The notes under the pieces: generated by a model | Seen by the model: the letters and a program-made list of their open reading frames with translations, nothing else | The model's database searches: none | Told to the model about the DNA's origin: nothing | Shown here: positions 17,665-23,788 of the stretch, piece by piece | Layout of the letters: every line of letters starts with the position of its first letter | Position numbering within the stretch: position 1 is the first letter of the stretch | Made by a program: the position numbers and the translations under genes | Assembly (NCBI GenBank): GCA_003169845.1 | Contig: PNAG01000019.1 | Coordinates: forward strand, 195,069-259,068 | Direction of reading: 5' to 3' | DNA length: 64,000 nucleotides | DNA from: Candidatus Dormiibacterota bacterium | GTDB lineage: Bacteria > Chloroflexota > Dormibacteria > Dormibacterales > Dormibacteraceae

Positions 17665-18611
17665 TGGGAAACCGGTCCGAATCCACTGCGCTCCGGCCAC
17701 CCGGCGACGCGGTGGACGTTGCCCGCGAGATCGACCAGGCGGGCCGGGAGCCGGTTGCTTTCCAGCCACGAGATCGCGTTCCGGCTCATGACGATCGCGG
17801 CCGTGGACGCGATGTTGGCGTCGACGCACGTGGCCGCCACGACGCTCACTGTGCGCCAACAGCTTTCCGCCGGGAGGCCGGTGGCCGGGTCGATGATGTG
17901 GTGGAGCACGACGCCGCCGCGCGTCCAGCGCCTGACCGTGGTGCTGGAGGTGGCGATTCCGCCCGACGTGATGGTGATGGCCTCCTCCGTGTCGTCAATC
18001 GGGGCCGCGCTGTCGTCGCTCGTCTGGATCGACCAGCCCTGGACCGGCGCCTCGCCCGCGACCGCGATATCGCCGCCCAGGCTCACGAGCACGCCTCCTC
18101 CATCGATGGCTCGGCAGGCGGCGGCCGCGGCGAGGTCGGAAGCAAGCGCCTTGGCCGTCGCGCCGAGGTCGATCTCGACTCCGCGCGGGAGTCGCACCGT
18201 GCGCGAGCCGGGCTCGAGGTGCACAGCCCGCCAACCGGGAATCCGCTCAGCGACCAGGTGGATGCGATCACCGTCCACCGGAACCTGGGCGAAATCTGCG
18301 TCGTAGCCGGCGAGCCGGATCGCCGAGCCGATGGTCGGATCGAGCGCGCCTCCGCTCAGCTCGGCGCCACGAAGCGCAGCCGCGATCGACTGGGCAAGAA
18401 GCGGGCTGACGATGACATCGCGCTCGGGCGAAGCGTTCAACCGGCTCAGCTCGCTGTCTTCTCGAAAACGGCTGGCGGCCTGGTCCATGGCTGCCACGAC
18501 GCCGTCGACGGCTGCTTTGGCCGCGCGAAGTGAGCCCGGCCTCGTGACGATCACCCGCAGGGAGCCGCCTAGAGCCCGGTCGTCGGCGATCCCCAAAACG
18601 GTGCTGCTCAC
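17661..18611 (-). CDS. apbE: FAD:protein FMN transferase (ApbE)
   Basis: A 316-residue ApbE-family enzyme, which attaches FMN covalently to Thr or Ser of exported or membrane electron-transfer proteins. Family features visible are DSELSRLN near residue 50, LSGGALDPTIG, GVEIDLGATAKALASD and HHIIDPATGLPA with the metal-binding Asp. No lipobox or clear signal peptide is seen from the GTG start. The start is set by GTGA overlap with the ferredoxin stop; the upstream open frame is Arg/Pro-rich and not real. No FMN-binding (FMN_bind) substrate protein is visible in the operon. Confidence 0.93.
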   Translation of the reverse strand: MSSTVLGIADDRALGGSLRVIVTRPGSLRAAKAAVDGVVAAMDQAASRFREDSELSRLNASPERDVIVSPLLAQSIAAALRGAELSGGALDPTIGSAIRLAGYDADFAQVPVDGDRIHLVAERIPGWRAVHLEPGSRTVRLPRGVEIDLGATAKALASDLAAAAACRAIDGGGVLVSLGGDIAVAGEAPVQGWSIQTSDDSAAPIDDTEEAITITSGGIATSSTTVRRWTRGGVVLHHIIDPATGLPAESCWRTVSVVAATCVDANIASTAAIVMSRNAISWLESNRLPARLVDLAGNVHRVAGWPERSGFGPVSQ

Positions 18612-18838
18612 CGGCCGCGATGCTTCTGCGCCGCCACCCTTCGGAGGGTGAGCGCCAGGACCGGGCAGTCGTCGACCGTGCGCTGAGCCAGGCCCATCAG
18701 GTGATCCGGGATCGGGCCCTTCGTCATGATCGGGTAGCCCCAGGAGTCGAGGTGAATTCGCTCCGGCAGGATCTCGGCGCACAGTCCGCGCCCATCGCAT
18801 TTGATGCGGTCGACCACGAGCTCGAATTCCTTGCTCAT
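18608..18838 (-). CDS. Small ferredoxin, probably [3Fe-4S]
   Basis: A 76-residue single-cluster ferredoxin. The cysteines are C14 and C20 in KCDGRGLCAE and a C-terminal DDCPVLAL, the C-x5-C...C-P layout of [3Fe-4S] ferredoxins of the Fer4_15/P450-donor type. A fourth ligand is absent, consistent with a 3Fe-4S rather than 4Fe-4S cluster. It overlaps its neighbours by 4 bp on both sides and probably carries electrons between the NuoF-like protein and the membrane reductase. Confidence 0.9.
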   Translation of the reverse strand: MSKEFELVVDRIKCDGRGLCAEILPERIHLDSWGYPIMTKGPIPDHLMGLAQRTVDDCPVLALTLRRVAAQKHRGR

Positions 18839-20010
18839 GCCGTGCGCCTCAGGTGGGCCGGGTGCTGGGCGAAATCATCTCCGAACGTTTTCATTGCTGA
18901 TAGCAGGAACATCACCGCCCCGTCGGGATGCTTGCACGCGCCACGGCCATATACCTCGGCCGACCAGCGCTGCAGGCGCTGCAGGTCGCCGGGATCTGTT
19001 CCTCGATCTGCGATCCTCGTACATGCATCGGCGAGCGCTCGCAGGCCGAAAAAGCAAGGTCCGCATTGAGCCGAGCTCTCGCTCGCGAGGTAGCGCATGA
19101 TGCCCGCCACCTCACAAACCGGACAGCGGCTGGTGGGGAGCAAGCCGATGACTCCGCATCCGAGCGACAGCCCGCGTGCGTGCAGAGCTTGGGGATCGAT
19201 GGGCAGTGTCCACGCGTCGGCGGCTGGGACCCACTGGCCGAAGTAGCCGCCAAGCAGCACCGCCCTCGCCGGTTCCGACGCGCCGCCTGCAAGCTGCACG
19301 GCGTCACCCAACGGGGTGCCGGCGTTGACTTCCAGGACCCCGGGGGCGTTCACGCTGCCGGCGACCGTGATCAAGACCGTTCCGGTTGCGGTCCCCGTCC
19401 GGGCGATGAGGGCGACATGGGCGAGCGTCTCTACGTTTTGCACCAGGGTCGCCGCTCCACCAACCCCGCGGTCGCGGGGCGAGGGCGGCGTCGTGGTTGG
19501 CGTCGCGATGCCTGCGTCGACCAGGTGCACGGTCGCGCTCGAGTCGCCGGCCACGTAGCGGGCCGGAGCAGGGACGATCCGCATCAAGCGGCGCTCGTGG
19601 TCGGTCCGTTCGGCGAGCGCCTCGGACATCGACCGAAGCGCGGCGCGGTGATCCTCTCCGATGTAAAGGACGACCTGCTTGGCGTGTACCGAAGCTGCGG
19701 CAAGCATGGCCCCGTCGAGGATCAGGTGCGGGCGTGATGTCATCAGCAGGCGATCCTTCCTGCTGTGAGGTTCGCCCTCGGCGCCGTTGGCGATGACCAC
19801 CGCGGATCCATGCGATGAGGCGGCCACCGCGCGCCACTTGAGTCCGACTGGAAAGCCCGCGCCGCCGCGCCCGGTGAGACCTGTGTGCACCAACAGCTCA
19901 ACCAGGGCGTGGCCGCCCTTCGGCAGAGGGCCCAGCCGGGCCACGTGCTCAGCCCGTCGCTCGCTCCCTCTCGAGGGGTCGGGGCCGGCGAGCAGCCGCG
20001 GCGCGCTCAA
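18835..20010 (-). CDS. NuoF-like NAD(P)H/FMN/Fe-S oxidoreductase subunit
   Basis: A 391-residue homologue of complex I subunit NuoF. It shows the FMN/NADH site (TGRGGAGFPVGLKW near residue 45, then NGAEGEPHSRKDRLLM), an SLBB-like middle part and a C-terminal Fe-S domain. In NuoF the cluster motif reads E-S-C-G-x-C-x-x-C; here it is ESSAQCGPC, so the first cysteine is Ser, while the last ligand survives in GRGACKHPDG. Another pair, CPVC, lies just before and might compensate. There are no NuoE or NuoG genes; the partner is the adjacent ferredoxin. It overlaps both neighbours by ATGA. Likely role: oxidise NAD(P)H and feed the ferredoxin and membrane reductase. Confidence 0.88.
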   Translation of the reverse strand: MSAPRLLAGPDPSRGSERRAEHVARLGPLPKGGHALVELLVHTGLTGRGGAGFPVGLKWRAVAASSHGSAVVIANGAEGEPHSRKDRLLMTSRPHLILDGAMLAAASVHAKQVVLYIGEDHRAALRSMSEALAERTDHERRLMRIVPAPARYVAGDSSATVHLVDAGIATPTTTPPSPRDRGVGGAATLVQNVETLAHVALIARTGTATGTVLITVAGSVNAPGVLEVNAGTPLGDAVQLAGGASEPARAVLLGGYFGQWVPAADAWTLPIDPQALHARGLSLGCGVIGLLPTSRCPVCEVAGIMRYLASESSAQCGPCFFGLRALADACTRIADRGTDPGDLQRLQRWSAEVYGRGACKHPDGAVMFLLSAMKTFGDDFAQHPAHLRRTA

Positions 20011-20594
20011 CGCGGCTCCCGTCGATCTACTGCGTCCTGGAACGACGACCTCGCGTCTGCCAGAGGGTCACGCGAGCCGGTCATGAATCGATATCCGACC
20101 GCGGCGAGCACCGCGATCACGCAGAACGCCTGGAGGGTGAACAACCACGCCGACCATGCGTCGGTCCCAGTGCCGACCCCGTGGAGGACAGCGAAAGGCC
20201 AGGCCGCGTACGTGAGCCAGTGCACCAGTCGCCACGCAGCCTGGCCGATGAACCCGCGCACGAGGCTGGTCAGGACGATTGCCAGGAGCAGCTCGAACGC
20301 AATCGTTCCCAGGCCGAGCCAGAAAGTCCGGTAGTAAGAGGAGAAGGGCACCACGGCGGCCAGCCATCCGAGATGCGTAAAGGGGTCGACGACCGCGGTG
20401 AGGATGTGCAGGGCGAGGAACACCAGGGTCATGAGCGCCAGGTTCCGGTGAAGGCCGACGGTGAGGAAGCGCGGCCAGCCGGCCGATTGGACCCGCAGGA
20501 CGGACAGGATTCCCAGCACGACCACGGCGCTGAGGAGGACGAGGCTCACTGCCCCAGCGCCGCGCGTCGTGTACCAGAGAAGGGTGTTGCTCAA
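20007..20594 (-). CDS. Ferric-reductase-like transmembrane haem protein
   Basis: A 195-residue membrane protein with about six hydrophobic helices, of the ferric-reductase/YedZ-like cytochrome b domain. Histidines that could bind two b haems are in VGLHRNLAL and LALHILTAV (one helix pair) and in RLVHWLTYAAWPFAVLHGVG. There is no cytoplasmic FAD/NAD domain, so electrons must come from separate proteins, here the NuoF-like flavoprotein and ferredoxin encoded just downstream. It is second in the operon, 6 bp after the Ser/Thr-rich protein gene. Confidence 0.9.
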   Translation of the reverse strand: MSNTLLWYTTRGAGAVSLVLLSAVVVLGILSVLRVQSAGWPRFLTVGLHRNLALMTLVFLALHILTAVVDPFTHLGWLAAVVPFSSYYRTFWLGLGTIAFELLLAIVLTSLVRGFIGQAAWRLVHWLTYAAWPFAVLHGVGTGTDAWSAWLFTLQAFCVIAVLAAVGYRFMTGSRDPLADARSSFQDAVDRREPR

Positions 20595-20600
20595 GTGGGG

Positions 20601-20978
20601 TCAGGATCCGCCCGAGACAGCCACCCCGGAGCTGGACGACCTGGTGACCGGAGTGGTTGACGTCTGCAGGCCTGAGGAGGTGCTCGTCGACGACGAGGAA
20701 GAAGAGGAGGCCGTCGAGGTGCTGGCGGTCGAGCTGCTCGTGGTCCCCGGGACGGTTTGTGCACTGATCACTCCGAACAGGCCGACCCCGACGAGCGCGC
20801 TCACGGCGGCGCCGGTGGTCAGCCGGTTGAGGAGGCGCATGGCCGCGTCGCGGGCCCGCACCCTGTCCTGGGTCCTGTCTTTGATTTCCACGGTGTAAGT
20901 GTTGCCTCCGCCTCTGAACGCCAAATGTGAGCTTCCTGGGAAACGGCTGAGAGGCTCAAATGGTTTCTGATTCCACAT
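20601..20978 (-). CDS. Small Ser/Thr-rich membrane-anchored protein
   Basis: A 125-residue protein heading the redox operon. A basic N-terminus is followed by one membrane helix (about residues 54-72, GAAVSALVGVGLFGVISAQ) and a tail of about 55 residues that is almost entirely Ser, Thr, Gly and Val. In related ApbE-containing operons this place is often taken by an FMN-binding domain protein; no such domain is seen here. The Ser/Thr-rich tail may be a linker or a flavinylation target, but it lacks a clear DGxTGAT-like motif. The true start is uncertain; GTG at 20891 is an alternative with GGAGG 13 nt upstream. Confidence 0.65.
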   Translation of the reverse strand: MWNQKPFEPLSRFPGSSHLAFRGGGNTYTVEIKDRTQDRVRARDAAMRLLNRLTTGAAVSALVGVGLFGVISAQTVPGTTSSSTASTSTASSSSSSSTSTSSGLQTSTTPVTRSSSSGVAVSGGS

Positions 20979-21000
20979 CCGCGGTTGGACGCGGGTTACG

Positions 21001-21104
21001 GCGCACTCATAGACTCTTCCACGCGCGTGCCGCCCCCGTAGCTCAGGGGCGCCGCGCGCAGCGCACTAATAGACTTCCAACGTGCCGCCCCCGTAGCTCA
21101 GGGG
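21001..21104 (+). repeat. Tandem duplication including a truncated tRNA 5' half
   Basis: A block of about 49 bp (21001-21049) is repeated, with small changes, at 21061-21104. Each copy contains GCGCACT-ATAGACT, a short spacer, then GCCCCCGTAGCTCAGGGG. In the second copy this is the 5' end of the complete tRNA-Arg. In the first copy (tRNA-like part 21032-21049) the sequence stops after the D-arm start and cannot fold as a tRNA. Confidence 0.8.
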
Positions 21105-21162
21105 ATAGAGCAGGACGGTCCTAACGTCAAGGTCGGGGGTTCGATTCCCTCCGGGGGCACCA
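21087..21162 (+). tRNA. tRNA-Arg (anticodon CCU)
   Basis: Acceptor arm GCCCCCG (21087-21093) pairs with CGGGGGC (21152-21158). The D-arm GCTC...GAGC is intact; the anticodon stem GGACG/CGTCA has one G-A mismatch at its outer pair; the loop is GTCCTAA with anticodon CCT; the variable loop is AGGTC; the T-arm is GGGGG-TTCGATT-CCCTC. The discriminator A is followed by an encoded CCA (21160-21162). It reads AGG codons. A partial copy of its 5' half lies just upstream. Confidence 0.92.
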
Positions 21163-21172
21163 ACAGATGTTT

Positions 21173-21616
21173 TTAGGGTTTCGTGCCAGGAACGGGTCCA
21201 GCTTCGTGGCCTCTCAAGATGCGGAGGAGGAGGCCCAGCAGCCGTGATCGCTCCGTCTCGGAGAGGCCCGCGAACGAGGCGGCGAAAACGTCATTGGCGA
21301 TCGGGTGGCCGGCCCGGAGGATCTTCCTGCCGGCAGGCGTCAGTCGGTGTTCGATCCGGCGGCCGCGGCCGGCGCGGCGCGTGATCAGGTCCTGGGCGGC
21401 GAGCCGGTTGGCCAGCGTTCCAAACGACTGATCGCTTTGAAACGTCTCCACCGCCAGGGTGTGGGCGGAGGCGCCAGGAGTCCGGCCGATTGCCCGCAGA
21501 GCGTCCCATTGGGCAAGCGTCGTCCCAACAGCGGCAAGTTGCGCGTCGAGCGCGCGATGGTGCCGGTACTGGACCTGCTTGACGGCTCGCCCCAGCGTAT
21601 CCAGGTCTGCTGGCAC
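21173..21616 (-). CDS. MarR family transcriptional regulator
   Basis: A 147-residue winged-helix regulator of the MarR family, usually a dimeric repressor released by small phenolic or oxidising ligands. The HTH and wing are visible in AQWDALRAIG, AHTLAVETFQSDQSFGTLA and the basic wing TRRAGRGRRIEHRLTPAGR. Start GTG 21616 gives the usual family length; ATG 21649 is possible but would put coding sequence inside the AT-rich promoter block. It is divergent from the alpha/beta hydrolase, which it probably controls. Confidence 0.88.
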   Translation of the reverse strand: MPADLDTLGRAVKQVQYRHHRALDAQLAAVGTTLAQWDALRAIGRTPGASAHTLAVETFQSDQSFGTLANRLAAQDLITRRAGRGRRIEHRLTPAGRKILRAGHPIANDVFAASFAGLSETERSRLLGLLLRILRGHEAGPVPGTKP

Positions 21617-21644
21617 ACCAGCATCATAACAGGCTGAGTAAGCT

Positions 21645-21670
21645 TGCATATATAAAGATATTGATATAGA
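21645..21670. promoter_or_regulatory. AT-rich divergent promoter/operator block
   Basis: GCATATATAAAGATATTGAT and the following ATAG form a strikingly AT-rich island in an otherwise GC-rich window, between the divergent MarR and hydrolase genes. It contains overlapping inverted TATAT...ATATA halves of the size bound by MarR dimers, and could also supply -10 elements for both genes. Confidence 0.45.
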
Positions 21671-21714
21671 ATCGCCACGTTGAACCCGATGATCGCATTG
21701 AAAGGAGCCCACAC

Positions 21715-22500
21715 GTGCCCACGCCTATAACTCGTGCAGTTGCCATCACTCCCGACCTCGAGATCGCGTTCATCGAATCCGGCACGGGAAGGCCGGTCCT
21801 GATCCTCCACGGCGGCGGCGGCCCCTTCACGGTCGCCGGCATCGCCAACCACCTGGCGGAAACGATGCACACGATCGTCCCGACCCACCCTGGGTGGAAT
21901 GGGACGGATCGTCCCGAGTGGTTCTCCGGAATCGATGACCTCGCCCTGGCCTACCTCCAGTACCTCGAAGACAAAGACCTACACGATGTCCTCGTCATCG
22001 GTTCCTCCATGGGCGGCTGGATCGGCTCAGAAATGGCCGTGCGCGACGGCGCCGGCCTGATCACCGGCCTCATCCTCATAGACGCCGCCGGCATCAACGT
22101 CGAGGCTCACCCCATCCGCGACTTCTTCGCCCTCGACGCACGAGGCGTGGCCAAATACGCCTGGCACGACGCCGATCGTTTCTACATCGACCCGGCGACT
22201 GTGCCCGCCGAGCAGGCCGCTCGCACGAAGGCCAACATGGCAACGATGTGCGTCATCGCCGGCGACATGCACGACCCCAAGCTCATGCGCCGCCTCGGGA
22301 GTGTCCGAATCCCCACCCTTGCCATCTGGGGCGACAGCGACGGCATCGTGACCCCGGCCTACGGAGCCGCTTACGCGGACGCGTTCCAGAACGGTCGCCT
22401 CGAGGTCATCAAGGACGCCGGGCACCTACCTCAGATCGAACAGCCCGCCGCCACGGTTGCCCTCATCGACACGTTCGCGAAGACTAGCTCGCGAGCCTGA
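21715..22500 (+). CDS. Alpha/beta hydrolase
   Basis: A 261-residue alpha/beta-hydrolase-fold enzyme. The oxyanion region is LHGGGGPFT (near residue 31), the nucleophile elbow is IGSSMGGWIGSEMA, the acid is probably in WGDSDGIVTP, and the catalytic His is in AGHLPQIEQP. Substrate unknown; regulation by the divergent MarR gene suggests an inducible detoxification or catabolic esterase. GTG start with AAAGGAG 7 nt upstream. The 3' end overlaps the convergent M23 peptidase gene by 17 bp. Confidence 0.9.
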   Translation: MPTPITRAVAITPDLEIAFIESGTGRPVLILHGGGGPFTVAGIANHLAETMHTIVPTHPGWNGTDRPEWFSGIDDLALAYLQYLEDKDLHDVLVIGSSMGGWIGSEMAVRDGAGLITGLILIDAAGINVEAHPIRDFFALDARGVAKYAWHDADRFYIDPATVPAEQAARTKANMATMCVIAGDMHDPKLMRRLGSVRIPTLAIWGDSDGIVTPAYGAAYADAFQNGRLEVIKDAGHLPQIEQPAATVALIDTFAKTSSRA

Positions 22501-23788
22501 GCAGGTAGGGCATCGGGTCGACCACCGAGTCGTTCACGCGCAGCTCGAAGTGCACGTGCGGGCCCGTCGACCACCCGGTCGATCCCTCGAGCCCGATGCG
22601 CTGCCCACGTGCGACCAGATTCCCAACGACGACATCGGTCTCGAGCAGGTGTCCGTAGAGCGTCATGATGCCGCCGCCGTGCCCGATCACGACGTAGTTG
22701 CCGTAGCCAACGTTAGAGTGGCCGACCGCGACGACGACGCCCGCCGCAGCAGCCATCACGGTGGTTCCGAACGGCGCGGCGATGTCGATTCCGGTGTGGA
22801 AGTGCGCGTAGGGGCCGAACGGAGGCTCGAGCAAAAGAGTGCTCGGTCCGAAAGGCTGGGTGACGCGGCCTCCGACCATCGGCCACGAGAGTGTCAGGCC
22901 CGCGATGGTCGCGCCCGTCGGGAGCATGTGCGTGACCAGCGCTTGGCCCTCGCCGACGTGCGCCTGGTTCCACGCCGCCTGGTTCGATTGCTGGAGCAGG
23001 TCCTGCTCCTCCGACTCGAGGACGATGGCGAGGGCGGTGGTCACGTCCGGCGGCTGGTCCAGCAGGGAGTTCTGTGCCGTCTGAATCTGCGTGATGACGT
23101 CAGCCATCTGGTTGGTGATGTCGGTCTGGGTGCTGAGCAGGTCATTCAGCGTGCTCAGGCTCGAGACCAGGCGATCCCTGGTCGCATTCTCACGGTCGAG
23201 GTCCGCCTGCCGGGCGTCGCGGTCTGCCTGGAGCTTGACCAGGTCCGCTTCGAGTCTTGCCTGGAGGGCATGCGCGCGCTGGCCGGCAACGACCATGTCG
23301 GAGGTCGCCTGCAGTGCCTCGCGAAGATTTCCGGTTCGCGCGACGAGCATCCAGAGGGAATCCGGCTGGCGGTAGATCGCCACGGACATCGCCGCGACCT
23401 GCTCTTTCTCGACGTCGATTCGAGCCTGGGTATCCAGGATCTGCGCGTCGAGCTGCGCGATCTGGTCCTCCAGCTTTGCGATCACCGTCTCCTCCTGCGT
23501 GATCTGGTCGGTCAGGATCAGCACGCTGGCCGAGGTTTGGTTCAGCGCCGAGTTGAGCCGCTGCTGGGTCGTCAGCCCGCTGGCCAGGTCTCCTCCCAGG
23601 CGGCTGCGGAGCAGGTCATACGCGGCCTGGTACGGATTGGTTGCGGCGGCCGGACAGATCACTCGCGCCGCGGATGCCGCTGACGACGACGGGCAAGGGG
23701 ACGGGGACGGGTTGGTTGCGCCCACGGTCGAAACCTGGATTGCCGCCAGCACGGCGGCCCCAATCACCCCGATCAAGGCTCGTCTCAC
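22484..23788 (-). CDS. Coiled-coil M23 peptidoglycan endopeptidase (EnvC/NlpD-like)
   Basis: A 434-residue secreted protein. A signal peptide (about residues 1-24) is followed by a low-complexity Pro/Ser stretch, long coiled coils (about 55-255) and a C-terminal LytM/M23 metallopeptidase domain. Zinc ligands are all present: H and D in HTGIDIAAPFGT and the HxH in GPHVHFELR, so unlike EnvC this domain looks catalytically intact. The GTG start overlaps the stop of the FtsEX fusion gene (GTGA). Known FtsX loops bind coiled-coil hydrolases or activators (EnvC, PcsB, RipC), so this is very likely the septal hydrolase controlled by the fused FtsEX. Confidence 0.93.
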   Translation of the reverse strand: MRRALIGVIGAAVLAAIQVSTVGATNPSPSPCPSSSAASAARVICPAAATNPYQAAYDLLRSRLGGDLASGLTTQQRLNSALNQTSASVLILTDQITQEETVIAKLEDQIAQLDAQILDTQARIDVEKEQVAAMSVAIYRQPDSLWMLVARTGNLREALQATSDMVVAGQRAHALQARLEADLVKLQADRDARQADLDRENATRDRLVSSLSTLNDLLSTQTDITNQMADVITQIQTAQNSLLDQPPDVTTALAIVLESEEQDLLQQSNQAAWNQAHVGEGQALVTHMLPTGATIAGLTLSWPMVGGRVTQPFGPSTLLLEPPFGPYAHFHTGIDIAAPFGTTVMAAAAGVVVAVGHSNVGYGNYVVIGHGGGIMTLYGHLLETDVVVGNLVARGQRIGLEGSTGWSTGPHVHFELRVNDSVVDPMPYLLRLAS

